From the NCBI GenBank assembly GCA_049116495.1, contig JAGDYV010000021.1:1-64000 (forward strand): a stretch of DNA of 64,000 nt, in the 5' to 3' direction. Made by a program: the position numbers and the translations under genes. A model generated the notes under the pieces. That model saw nothing but the letters and a program-made list of their open reading frames with translations. It ran no database searches and was not told the DNA's origin. Shown here piece by piece: positions 43,439 to 52,438 of the stretch. How positions within the stretch are numbered: position 1 is the first letter of the stretch; each line of letters starts with the position of its first letter. This DNA is from CAJQQK01 sp049116495 (GTDB lineage Bacteria > Pseudomonadota > Alphaproteobacteria > Rhizobiales > Hyphomicrobiaceae).

Positions 43439-44730
43439 GTATTAATTCGGGGACTAAGCAGACAGAGTTTGGCGAAATACCCAATGATTGGACGACCACC
43501 ACTGTTGGTGACGAATTTGAAATTCAGCTCGGCAAGATGCTTGATCGTGAAAAGAACCTTGGGGTGTCAAAGCCTTTTCTTGGCAACCGCGCAGTCCAAT
43601 GGGGGCAAATACACTTAAGCGACATCGGGTTCATTAAACTTACTCGCGCCGATTTGCAGCGTTATAGATTGCGGCGTGGAGATTTGTTGGTCTGTGAGGG
43701 CGGTGAGGTTGGACGTGCCGCAATCTGGAACTGTCCAATCGACGAATGCTACTATCAAAAAGCACTACACCGCCTTCGTCCAAAGAAAGAATATAACGTT
43801 CGGCTGCTTTTGAACCTTCTTAGGTACTTTTCAGACTACGGTCTGTTGGGGAATTTTGTTACCCAGACAAGTATTGCACACCTTCCGAAAGAATCTTTCG
43901 CAAAGATCCCCATTCCCTTGCCCAGGCCTGCCGAGCAGGAAGCCATCTCCGAAGCGTTGGGCGATGCGGATGCGCTGATCGACTCACTTGAGCAACTCAT
44001 CATAAAGAAGCGCGCCATCAAGCAAGGCGCAATGCAGGAACTCCTCACCGGCAAAAAGCGGTTGCCGGGATTTGAGGTGAAGCCGCGATACAAGCCGACA
44101 GAGATCGGCGAGGTTCCGAACGATTGGCAGATTGATACGTTGTCGTCTGTGGCCCATGAACCAATGCAAAACGGTGTCTTCTTTGAGCCGTCAAAAAAAG
44201 GATTCGGGGTCAGTCTGGTTAACGTTGCTGATCTGTACGGTTCTTCTCCGATCGAGGTGGCTTCACTTGACCTTTTTGATGCGACCACGGTTGAGCAAGG
44301 CAGGTTCAAGGTAGCTGATGGAGATCTATTCTTTACGCGCTCATCTGTTGTCCCGTCCGGAATTGCTCACTGCAATCTGATATCATTGAAGAGCGAAGAG
44401 ATTGTCGTTTTTGACAGTCACATTATCCGCTTTCGTGCAAACCGTCGGAAGGTTGATCCGTCTTTTCTGTTCCGATTTTGCGTCGGGTCGATTGCGCGTA
44501 GATACCTCGTATCTCATGCCAAAACGGGAACTATGACTACAATTGACCAAGGCGTTCTAGGCGGTTGCCCGATACTGCTCCCGTCTCTCACGGAACAGTG
44601 TGCCATCGCCAATGTGTTGTCGGATATGGATGACGAAATCGCCGCCATCGAAGCCAAACTCATCAAAGCCCGAGCTATGAAGCAGGGCTTGATGCAGGAG
44701 CTGCTCACCGGGAGGATCAGACTGGTATGA
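43435..44730 (+). CDS. hsdS: Type I restriction-modification system, specificity subunit HsdS
   Basis: The 431-residue protein has two target-recognition domains, each followed by a conserved helix. The first half ends IPLPRPAEQEAISEALGDADALI then IIKKRAIKQGAMQELLTGKKRLPGF. The second ends LPSLTEQCAIANVLSDMDDEI then LIKARAMKQGLMQELLTGRIRL. Both halves begin with an F-G-E-I-P-N-D-W-type segment (TEFGEIPNDWTTTTV, TEIGEVPNDWQIDTL). It determines the two-part DNA target; the recognition sequence cannot be predicted here. It overlaps hsdM and hsdR by four bases each. Confidence 0.95.
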   Translation: MSINSGTKQTEFGEIPNDWTTTTVGDEFEIQLGKMLDREKNLGVSKPFLGNRAVQWGQIHLSDIGFIKLTRADLQRYRLRRGDLLVCEGGEVGRAAIWNCPIDECYYQKALHRLRPKKEYNVRLLLNLLRYFSDYGLLGNFVTQTSIAHLPKESFAKIPIPLPRPAEQEAISEALGDADALIDSLEQLIIKKRAIKQGAMQELLTGKKRLPGFEVKPRYKPTEIGEVPNDWQIDTLSSVAHEPMQNGVFFEPSKKGFGVSLVNVADLYGSSPIEVASLDLFDATTVEQGRFKVADGDLFFTRSSVVPSGIAHCNLISLKSEEIVVFDSHIIRFRANRRKVDPSFLFRFCVGSIARRYLVSHAKTGTMTTIDQGVLGGCPILLPSLTEQCAIANVLSDMDDEIAAIEAKLIKARAMKQGLMQELLTGRIRLV

Positions 44731-47700
44731 CTATCGGCCAGCCGGAGCGCGTCACGCAGAACCGAGTCATCGCTCTGTTTCGGGATCAACTGGGCTATGA
44801 CGAACTCGGCGACTGGAGCACGCGCGACGGCAACAGCAACGTCGACGAAAGGCAACTCTCACCGTGGCTTACTGGCAATGGGCATACACCCGACCAGATT
44901 GCGATCGCACTCCATAAGGTGCGCACAGAGGCCGACAACCACAGCCGTGGCCTCTACGGCAACAATCAGGTGGTCTACAATCTGCTGCGCTATGGTGTGC
45001 CGGTGAAGGTTGACGCCAGTGCGCCGACCGAAACCGTCCATCTCATCAACTGGCAGGAGCCAGAGAAGAACAAGTTCGCCATCGCCGAGGAAGTGACGCT
45101 CAAGGGTGGACACGAACGCCGCCCGGATCTGGTGCTCTACGTCAACGGCATCGCCATCGGCGTCATCGAACTCAAGAACAGCCGCGTCAGCATCGGCGAC
45201 GGCATTCGCCAACTGCTCTCCAACCAGCAACCGACATTCAACGAGCGCTTTTTCAGCACTGTCCAGATTGTGTTCGCGGGAAATGACGCCGAGGGCCTGC
45301 GCTACGGCACGACTGGAACGCCCGAACGCTACTTCCTGACCTGGAAGGAAGATGAAGCCGACAACGACGGCTACAAGCTCGACAAGTACTTACTCAAAAT
45401 GTGCGACAAGCATCGCCTTATCGAGCTGATGCACGACTTCGTTCTGTTCGATGGCGGTGTGAAGAAGTTGCCGCGCGTCCACCAATATTTCGGCATCAAA
45501 CGGGCACAGGAGCACGTCGCGCAGAAGAAGGGCGGCATCATCTGGCACACCCAAGGGTCTGGCAAGAGCATCGTGATGGTGATGCTCGCCAAGTGGATCT
45601 TGGAGAACAAGGCCAACGCCCGTGTCGTCGTCCTCACCGACCGCGACGAACTCGACAAGCAGATTGAAGGCGTGTTCCGCGGTTCCGGTGAAACAGGCGT
45701 TCACCGTGCCGACAGCCGCGCGGACCTGATGACGCAACTGGCTAGTCCGTCACCTCGACTGCTATGTTCTCTGGTGCACAAGTTCGGCCGCGAGAATATC
45801 GAAGACTTTGAAGCGCTGATCAAGGAACTTGAGGCCCGGCCGCCAGCAGTCGTTGGAGAGGTCTTCGTCTTCGTTGATGAGTGCCATCGCACTCAGAGCG
45901 GTAGGCTTCACAGATTGATGAAGGCCATGCTGCCGAATGCGGTCTTTATCGGTTTCACCGGTACGCCGCTTCTCAAAAAAGATAAGCAGAGCAGCCTGGA
46001 GGTGTTCGGTGGCTACATCCACACCTACAAGTTCAACGAGGCCGTTGAAGACGACGTCGTGCTCGACCTGCTCTATGAGGCGCGCGACGTCGATCAGCGA
46101 TTGACCTCTCAAGAGAGCGTTGATGAGTGGTTTGAGCTCGTTTCTCAGGAAATGAACCAATGGCAGAAAGATCAGTTGAGAGGCCACTGGGGCACAATGC
46201 AGAATGTGCTCAGCTCCGAAAATCGTATGCGAAAGATCGTACAAGATCTAATCCGAGACTTCAAACGCCGCCCAAGGCTCAAAGATGGAAGTGGCAATGC
46301 TATCTTAGTGGCATCCAGCATCTACGAGGCCTGCAAATACTACGATCTCTTACAGAACACTCCTTTCCGCGAGAGATGCGCTGTCATTACATCTTATAGC
46401 CCTCAGGCAGGTGACATCTCAAAGGAGGAAATTGGCGCCAATACCGATACGGCTAAACAGTTCGTCTACAATATCTACACGGATCTTCTGAAAGACGTCG
46501 TTGCGCATTCGGGTATGTCAAAGACTGAGACATACGAAGAAATGGCCAAAGAGAAATTTTCCCATGAACCAGCGAACATGCAACTGCTTGTCGTCGTGGA
46601 CAAACTGCTGACCGGTTTCGACGCACCGCCGTGCACCTATCTCTACATCGACAAATCGATGCAGGACCACGGCCTGTTCCAAGCGATTTGCCGGACCAAC
46701 AGACTTGACGGCGACACGAAAGAGTTCGGTTACATCGTCGACTATAAGGACCTCTTCAAGAAGGTCGAGAACGCAATCGCCGTTTATACATCAGAGTTGG
46801 CGGACAATGCCAATGACAATACCAAACCAGAGATTATGCTGCATGACCGGCTGACAAAGGGCCGCGAGCGACTGGAGCAGGCGCTGGAGCAAATCGCCTT
46901 GCTTTGCGAGCCGGTTGACCTTCCGAAGGGAGAATTGGAATACATCCACTACTTCTGCGGCAATACGGAAATCACCACCGACCTCGAAAAGCACAAACCT
47001 CAGCGCGTGACGCTCTACAAGCTCGTATCGGCGCTTGTGAGGGCTTTCGCGAACATTGCCGATGAATTGGCAGCAGCAGATTTCTCGAACGCTGAGATAG
47101 CCTCCGTGAAAGCTCAGATCGACTTTTATTTGAAGATGCGCGACACGATCCGCAACGCTAGCGGGGAGACCCTTGATCTCAAGCCCTTCGAGGCCGACAT
47201 GCGTTATCTGATTGACACTTACATTGAGGCTGACGAACCGCGACAGATTTCCGAATTTGAGCGCATGGGGCTGTTGGATGTCATCGTTAAGACCGGCATC
47301 GGCGACGCGATCGCGACCAAGCTGAATAACATCAAGGGCAACAAGCCAGCGATCGCCGAGACGATCGAGAACAATGTGCGTAGCAAGATCGTCAAGGAAC
47401 ACCTCAACGACCCGGCACTTTACGAACGTATGTCAGAGTTGCTCGACGAGATCATCGCACTGCGACGAACCAAGGCCATCGAATACGAGGAATACCTCAA
47501 GCGGATCGCTGAGCTGGTCAAAGATGTCCAGTCGGGCGGAAGCGCCGGCGTGCCCACAGTCATCGATACGCCGAGCAAGAGAGCCTTATTCAATAATCTC
47601 GGCGAAGACGAAAATCTGGCCGTTAGAGTCCACGAAACAATCGTGAATGTCCGCCCAGATGATTGGCGCGGAAACATAGCGCGCGAGAACGTCATCAAAC

Positions 47701-47780
47701 GCGCACTCTATGGCGTTCTGCAAGACGAGGCAGAGGTTGAGCGCATCTTTCCGATCGTGAAAGCACAGAGCGAATTCTGA
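44727..47780 (+). CDS. hsdR: Type I restriction-modification system, restriction subunit HsdR
   Basis: The 1017-residue protein has an N-terminal nuclease domain with GHERRPDLVLYVNGIAIGVIELKNS (PD...ExK). The SF2 translocase follows, with Walker A IIWHTQGSGKSIVMVMLAKWIL, motif II VFVDECHRTQSGRL, motif III IGFTGTPLL and motif VI-like HGLFQAICRTNRL. The helical C-terminal domain binds HsdM. It cuts unmodified DNA after translocation. Its stop and the next start share a base (TGATG), so the metallopeptidase is coupled to it. Confidence 0.95.
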   Translation: MTIGQPERVTQNRVIALFRDQLGYDELGDWSTRDGNSNVDERQLSPWLTGNGHTPDQIAIALHKVRTEADNHSRGLYGNNQVVYNLLRYGVPVKVDASAPTETVHLINWQEPEKNKFAIAEEVTLKGGHERRPDLVLYVNGIAIGVIELKNSRVSIGDGIRQLLSNQQPTFNERFFSTVQIVFAGNDAEGLRYGTTGTPERYFLTWKEDEADNDGYKLDKYLLKMCDKHRLIELMHDFVLFDGGVKKLPRVHQYFGIKRAQEHVAQKKGGIIWHTQGSGKSIVMVMLAKWILENKANARVVVLTDRDELDKQIEGVFRGSGETGVHRADSRADLMTQLASPSPRLLCSLVHKFGRENIEDFEALIKELEARPPAVVGEVFVFVDECHRTQSGRLHRLMKAMLPNAVFIGFTGTPLLKKDKQSSLEVFGGYIHTYKFNEAVEDDVVLDLLYEARDVDQRLTSQESVDEWFELVSQEMNQWQKDQLRGHWGTMQNVLSSENRMRKIVQDLIRDFKRRPRLKDGSGNAILVASSIYEACKYYDLLQNTPFRERCAVITSYSPQAGDISKEEIGANTDTAKQFVYNIYTDLLKDVVAHSGMSKTETYEEMAKEKFSHEPANMQLLVVVDKLLTGFDAPPCTYLYIDKSMQDHGLFQAICRTNRLDGDTKEFGYIVDYKDLFKKVENAIAVYTSELADNANDNTKPEIMLHDRLTKGRERLEQALEQIALLCEPVDLPKGELEYIHYFCGNTEITTDLEKHKPQRVTLYKLVSALVRAFANIADELAAADFSNAEIASVKAQIDFYLKMRDTIRNASGETLDLKPFEADMRYLIDTYIEADEPRQISEFERMGLLDVIVKTGIGDAIATKLNNIKGNKPAIAETIENNVRSKIVKEHLNDPALYERMSELLDEIIALRRTKAIEYEEYLKRIAELVKDVQSGGSAGVPTVIDTPSKRALFNNLGEDENLAVRVHETIVNVRPDDWRGNIARENVIKRALYGVLQDEAEVERIFPIVKAQSEF

Positions 47781-48484
47781 TGAACGGCACCATTCTCAAA
47801 CTCGGCGATATCTCGGTTGCCGTAACGCGAAAGAACATCAAGAACGTGCACCTGAGCGTGCATCCGCCAATGGGCGAAGTTCGCGTGTCGGCACCGTCCC
47901 GGATGAAGCTGGACACGATCCGCGTCTACACGATCTCTAAGCTTGACTGGATCAAAGGCGAGCAACGAAAGCTGCGCGCGCAGAAACGTGAGACGCCGCG
48001 CGAATACCTCGATCGCGAAAGCCACTATTTGTGGGGACGGCGCTATTTGCTGGAGGTGGTGAAGAAAGAAGCGAGGCCGAAGGTTACGCTAAAGCACAGT
48101 GCGATTTGCCTTCATGTGCGTCCTCGTGCTGATGCCGAGAAACGACGCGAGGTGCTTGACGCGTGGTACCGCCAAAAGCTGAAAGACCGCCTTCCGAAAT
48201 TGATTGCCAAATGGGAAACGGCCTTGGACGTTACGGTAGACGGCGTCTTCGTGCAGAAGATGCGAACGAAATGGGGTAGTTGTAATACAGCCAAGGCGAC
48301 GATCCGATTGAATACTGAACTCGCCAAAAAGCGCCCGGCGTTCCTAGATTATGTGGTGCTGCATGAGATGGCGCACTTGCTTATACGTCCCCACAACGAT
48401 GACTTCAGAGCGCTGCTGGATCTGCACATGCCGAACTGGCAGCAGGTTCGCAAGGCATTGAACGACGCGCCGATTTCCGAATGA
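47780..48484 (+). CDS. YgjP-type (M48/SprT-like) metallopeptidase, RM-associated
   Basis: The 234-residue protein has the zinc-protease motif FLDYVVLHEMAHLLIRPHNDDF (HExxH) preceded by KMRTKWGSCNTAKATIRLNTELAKK, the YgjP/DUF45 signature. The third ligand may be the histidine in HNDDF. It starts inside the hsdR stop codon (TGATG), so it belongs to the operon. YgjP-like genes accompany many type I systems; a role in degrading or maturing the restriction subunit is proposed only by association. Confidence 0.88.
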   Translation: MNGTILKLGDISVAVTRKNIKNVHLSVHPPMGEVRVSAPSRMKLDTIRVYTISKLDWIKGEQRKLRAQKRETPREYLDRESHYLWGRRYLLEVVKKEARPKVTLKHSAICLHVRPRADAEKRREVLDAWYRQKLKDRLPKLIAKWETALDVTVDGVFVQKMRTKWGSCNTAKATIRLNTELAKKRPAFLDYVVLHEMAHLLIRPHNDDFRALLDLHMPNWQQVRKALNDAPISE

Positions 48485-48714
48485 TGAATTAAGCCGCGCC
48501 GCTGGCTTGTTAGAACACCAACCTTGAGGTGCAGGACTTTCTAGGGAAACTTTCGACTGTCCCATTTCAAACCGATACCTGGGCCGCGGGCGAGGGTAGG
48601 GGATGTCGGGGAACGACGCAACGCGCGGGGATGGGGGCGGTGCACAATACGTGCGGAAAGCTATCGTAGTATAGGCGTCGCCAATACGGCCCCGCGCTTA
48701 AGAGATTGAGGAAG

Positions 48715-49500
48715 ATGGTTCATTTATTGCGGTTGGGTATTGCGATTTCGTACTTGATCTTGATTTTCGCCTTCGCTTGGTACTATGCGGGTGAGAGCAT
48801 GCACGGCCAGTTCTATCATGCCAACTCCCACCAGGAGTGGAATGTAGCGAATGACTATCGCAAGCTGCAGAAGAAACTTGACCGGGAAGTGAAAGCTTAT
48901 GTTCGGCGCCTCAACAAGGTTAAAGGGGTGCACCCGGACTTCAAGCTGACTCCGTATGTAGTTAATGGGAATCTTCGCGCGAAGCTCACCGCTACTTCAA
49001 CCGGGCCATTTCGAAAAAGTGAGTGCGACGGACCTATTAGCAGAGGGTTCCTTTTTGGAAACCACGGTGGGCACGTCCTTGGCCTTGATTGTAGCTCTGG
49101 AGATCTCGAGGATATTCAACGGTTCTTTCGAAAAGGCGGCAAGAAGGGGGAGAGAATATACATCGTCTTAGGCGATGCTTTGCTCCTTGAGTTCGTTGCG
49201 TGGTTCGACGCGATGCGAGGCCGTCCTGACAAGTCCAGCGGTTCATTTCAGCGCATGCTTTATTTCTCAGTCGTGACAACAACCACACTCGGTTACGGTG
49301 ATATCGTTCCTCTGACGGATAAAGCGCGCGTCTTGGTCGCGATTCAATCAATCGCCGGTCTCTTTTTGATGGGAGCCTTCCTGGCGACTTTAAGCTTCAA
49401 TACGTCGAGCTCAAGGCAGTCGCGTGCCTACAAGCGGCAGAAGGGGCTGAGGCGCATACGAAAACTCAAGAGACAAGATCCGATGGTAGACGAGGCTTAA
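48715..49500 (+). CDS. Two-helix K+ channel-like protein
   Basis: The 259-residue protein has a first membrane helix (LLRLGIAISYLILIFAFAWY). About 140 polar residues follow with two cysteines. Then come a pore helix and filter YFSVVTTTTLGYGDIVPLTD (TLGYGD at about 191-196) and a second helix ARVLVAIQSIAGLFLMGAFLATL. The basic C-terminal tail is short. The selectivity filter is that of K+ channels. The long segment between TM1 and the pore is unusual for simple two-helix channels, where it is short. The start uses the ATG at 48715 after GAGG; a TTG at 48706 is an alternative. It follows the RM operon by 230 bases and may act in a defence response (inference). Confidence 0.75.
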   Translation: MVHLLRLGIAISYLILIFAFAWYYAGESMHGQFYHANSHQEWNVANDYRKLQKKLDREVKAYVRRLNKVKGVHPDFKLTPYVVNGNLRAKLTATSTGPFRKSECDGPISRGFLFGNHGGHVLGLDCSSGDLEDIQRFFRKGGKKGERIYIVLGDALLLEFVAWFDAMRGRPDKSSGSFQRMLYFSVVTTTTLGYGDIVPLTDKARVLVAIQSIAGLFLMGAFLATLSFNTSSSRQSRAYKRQKGLRRIRKLKRQDPMVDEA

Positions 49501-49705
49501 TTGTAGTGGTTCTGACCTGATCTGACAGTTGCCTATTCTTCCGGCGGCATGTGCCCGCAGAGCATTTGTCAGTTGCGTGCGTTGGCAGATTAGCAGGCCA
49601 CGTCTGGCGAGCTTATGACCTGCGCCTCGTTCAAGACTACTCCGGTGACACACCACACCACGGCAGTAGGGCGCTCGACTACCAAAAAAAAATTAGTTTA
49701 TCAAG

Positions 49706-49872
49706 CTGAGACAATCACTCGACCGATACGGCCTTGACCCCGATCGCAAGCGCCTCACGGGGCCGCGTACGAATGGCTCAAGCTCTTTGAGCGCGATCGC
49801 CATCGACTTAAACCTTTTGACTGGATGCCTCGTGCGCTGGCTGCACTCGACGTCTGGGGCGACCTCAATTAG
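49706..49872 (+). pseudogene. Possible decayed coding fragment
   Basis: From 49706 the plus strand reads LRQSLDRYGLDPDRKRLTGP with no start and runs out. In the next frame 49768-49872 reads YEWLKLFERDRHRLKPFDWM then PRALAALDVWGDLN and a TAG. The composition (W, F, D, R, L) looks protein-like in both frames. I do not recognise the family. The rest of 49,501-49,896 contains nothing recognisable. Confidence 0.25.
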
Positions 49873-49896
49873 CGCCGAGCCCATCACATTGTGCTA

Positions 49897-50106
49897 ATGT
49901 ACATTAATAACATTCACACGGAATACCAAACCTACAAAGCAAAGATCTATGAGACTTACGATCTTGCTTCTCTCGACACTTTGCTCGAGGTTTTCGTCGG
50001 ACGCAGTCACGCGGTAGTAGCGCTTGCGCGCTTGTCAGGTTATGACGAAACATTTTTGAAATTCATACAGAACCGTTTAGCGCACATGGAACGAAGTGAG
50101 CTATAG
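49897..50106 (+). CDS. Small hypothetical protein
   Basis: A 69-residue frame MYINNIHTEYQTYKAKIYET then YDLASLDTLLEVFVGRSHAV then VALARLSGYDETFLKFIQNR. It looks helical and soluble. No ribosome site is clear, and it ends overlapping the convergent small gene by six bases. It may be real but stands without support from neighbours. Confidence 0.3.
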   Translation: MYINNIHTEYQTYKAKIYETYDLASLDTLLEVFVGRSHAVVALARLSGYDETFLKFIQNRLAHMERSEL

Positions 50107-50301
50107 CCAGCCTAAATTGAACGGGTCGCGATCTGATCGCGTTTCCTCCCGCGCCAGCTTTATGACCGCCTCGGCAGCTTTCACGGAGACATGGCTCGCC
50201 GGTTCATTGTTCGCGATATCAACCAACCGTGTAAGCATGTCCTCCACGTGCTCCCTGGCTTTCTCAATCACTAGATCTTCTATACAATCTTGTCGTTTCA
50301 T
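50101..50301 (-). CDS. Small hypothetical protein, helical (terminase-small-like tail)
   Basis: The 66-residue protein reads MKRQDCIEDLVIEKAREHVE then DMLTRLVDIANNEPASHVSV then KAAEAVIKLAREETRSDRDPFNLGWL. The helical segment DMLTRLVDIANNEP...VSVKAAEAVIKLA is like the helical repeat often seen in phage small-terminase or DNA-packaging accessory proteins; this is a weak pattern match. It is last in the leftward module. The start ATG has no strong ribosome site; a TTG at 50346 is possible. An alternating GC inverted repeat (GCGCGCG) stands just upstream. Confidence 0.4.
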   Translation of the reverse strand: MKRQDCIEDLVIEKAREHVEDMLTRLVDIANNEPASHVSVKAAEAVIKLAREETRSDRDPFNLGWL

Positions 50302-50356
50302 CGTTTCTAGTACCCCATGATGCGCGCGCCCACGCGCGCGTTGCAACGCAAAAGAA

Positions 50357-50608
50357 TTAGCTCCGATGTCTCGCTTTTTCCCACCGCTCTATAACCGCTC
50401 GCCTTGCCTTCAGCTTGCCATCAGCCGTCCGGGGCCCCGTCGATGCTCCCCCATGGAGCTTGCATCGACCACCTCGTCCAATACCCGGAGCGCGGCAAGC
50501 TGTGCCAGTGCGTGTTCGGGCGCCGCACTTCGCTTGGCATTCGTACCGACGAATGATGTCATCGATGGTATCGAACATCTCACTCAGTTTTTCGTTCATG
50601 CCGCACAT
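50357..50608 (-). CDS. HGGxSTG-domain small protein
   Basis: The 83-residue protein has the segment CGARTRTGTACRAPGIGRGGRCKLHGGASTGPRTADGKLKARRAVIERW. CGA-x-T-R-x-G-T-x-CR, then HGGxSTGPRTxDG, is the hallmark of the HGGxSTG family found in phages and integrated elements. The Cys and His residues could bind a metal ion. It starts 13 bases inside the preceding gene, so it is co-transcribed. The function of the family is not established. Confidence 0.7.
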   Translation of the reverse strand: MCGMNEKLSEMFDTIDDIIRRYECQAKCGARTRTGTACRAPGIGRGGRCKLHGGASTGPRTADGKLKARRAVIERWEKARHRS

Positions 50609-51084
50609 GCCGCTCTTTGCTGACGCGGCAGCAACCCTGACGCCGTGCTTTGATAGGAGGGTAAAGAGTAAATTGTTGTCTTGCGGACGGCGCGACCTTG
50701 TCTGTCATAAACGCGCTTGTCCTTTGCAACCACGACGCCCGCCTGCCGTTTCAGTTGACCAAGGAACACTCGACGCGGTGGTGGACGTAAGTCTTGAGCC
50801 GGTGCGAAGTCTTCGCAAACCAAGAACCAGATGTCATCGACCATCCAGTCACAAGCTAGACTATGTGACTGCGCCCAGCGCAAGAACCAAGTTACGAACT
50901 CCTCTGTCGCCACTTGATTCCGTTCACCCAAGGGTAGAATCGACTGGTGCTCGTGAGGCAGCGAGCAAGCAAGATCGTGAGTCGCCCTTTGGGGAAACGG
51001 CAGGACATCTTGCAACTCGTAATCGGTTACCGCCTCCGGATCCAGGCAGCGGCATTTTCTGCAATTAGCTTTTTGATGGGTCAT
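50596..51084 (-). CDS. Hypothetical protein of the element's replication module
   Basis: A GGAGGTGTC stands just before the ATG. The 162-residue protein opens MTHQKANCRKCRCLDPE (two or three Cys), continues FVTWFLRWAQSHSLACDWMV, and ends VVVAKDKRVYDRQGRAVRKTTIYSLP before a short polar tail. The end (K-x-R-V-Y-D-x-x-G-R-x-R-K-T-x-Y) resembles the wing-like closing of primase-associated DNA-binding segments in phage-like elements; that is inference. It lies between the polymerase-like gene and the HGGxSTG gene, all leftward. Confidence 0.6.
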   Translation of the reverse strand: MTHQKANCRKCRCLDPEAVTDYELQDVLPFPQRATHDLACSLPHEHQSILPLGERNQVATEEFVTWFLRWAQSHSLACDWMVDDIWFLVCEDFAPAQDLRPPPRRVFLGQLKRQAGVVVAKDKRVYDRQGRAVRKTTIYSLPSYQSTASGLLPRQQRAACAA

Positions 51085-51189
51085 GACACCTCCGACAGAT
51101 CAAAAAAAGTTCGATTAGGACGGAGCGGCTCCATCAGTTTAACAGACCAGTTGGCTCGCCCCATTAGTAAGACGTTTTTTGAAAAAACA

Positions 51190-52438
51190 TCATATTTTCA
51201 TGGTGTTACATCGAATTTCACGCACGATTATCGTCAGTTCGGTTTCCATTGCCTGCAAAAGAAAGCTGGCCGCTCGATCTGGAACAATAAAACTGTCATG
51301 AACAGGTAAGGCCACGACACCGGCAGCCCGCATGCGCGCCAAGACTCGCACACACAAATCGCTATCAATACTTTGGAGGCGCAAGCCAAGGCCGGTTCCC
51401 CAAAAATGACTGAACCGGGGATGATGCCTCTGGATGGCATTGATCAGTTCCTTTGCTTGGCTGCCGGGGGCCTCCGTACCAATCGTTTGCAACTCCTGCG
51501 TGATCGCTCTTCGCGCTCCGAGTAGCGTTGAAGCATTCAACAGGATGTTGAAAGATCGCTTGACCAGCTTTCTCTCAAAGCCATCAATCACGTAAGGGTC
51601 TTTGCCATCAAACTTGACATCCGCAATGGCCGACATCAGCGTCGGGTGGATATGACTGAAATCATGCTCGACGACGTCATCTCCATCAATCCGAATATGC
51701 GCGCGATCGCTTGATGGCATGTTTTGCCACCAGCCGCCGTAGAGTCGCCCGCCGAGATTCCACCCCCCCTTGAAGACTCGGTAAAGCCTCAATTTCTCGG
51801 GGTTCAGGACACTCTTCGTGGATCTAAGCAGCCCCCGATCATCTTGATGCCAGCTGGGGGACACCAGAGCAATTTCTAGAGACATAATCGCCTCGTTTTG
51901 CTGAGCAATCTCACGTCGCATTTTTCGGGATCGTGCCGTATCTTTATAGTCCACTAGTTGACCCTCTCGGTTTTTCAGTTTCACGCCGTCCGCTGGCAAG
52001 AACGCAACGTCCTCAACCGTCTTGATTGCTAGATTGTCCAATAAATTCGGACGCAATCTCATACGTGACTGGTAAGATGACCTTGGACCCGGACGCCCTC
52101 GTTGCTCTTCAATCAAGCCTTGCGATTCCAATGCATCGACTGTCTTTGCTACGCGTACATACGACAGCGCTGGGTGCCGATAACGTCTCGTTTGGCTGTA
52201 AAAATTGCGGTTGCGCGAAAAAAAATATCCAGCGCCTGGGATTGCCCCAGCCGACATAAGCCAAATGAGCGACGATAAGATTGCAAGCTTCGCGCTGAGC
52301 GACGGTTGGGGATGAATCTAGTCCTAGCGATAGCGCCAAGTCGCATTCAACTGCCACGCGAAAATCTAAATCGAGGGCAACGTCCGGCGGATCCGCGCTC
52401 CTGGATTCGCCCATTTTTTCTCGGCTTGATTTACTCAT
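51190..52438 (-). CDS. Compact polymerase-like protein with family A/T7-type palm motifs (frameshifted)
   Basis: The frame 51190-52257 (355 residues) has a winged-helix-like segment LSYVRVAKTVDALESQGLIE (residues 31-50), then RLYRVFKGGWNLGGRLYGGWWQNMP. Palm-like motifs follow: A at about 196-206 (VEHDFSHIHPTLM), B at 229-242 (RKLVKRSFNILLNA) and C at 318-326 (PVHDSFIVP). HDSF and KRS match T7-type RNA polymerase; D-F/Y-S and H-D match family A polymerases. The N-terminus lies in another frame from ATG 52438, which overlaps the AlpA gene, and ends SPTVAQREACNLIVAHLAYV then GWGNPRRWIFF. Removing one base of the A8 run at 52218-52225 joins both into 415 residues. Confidence 0.6.
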
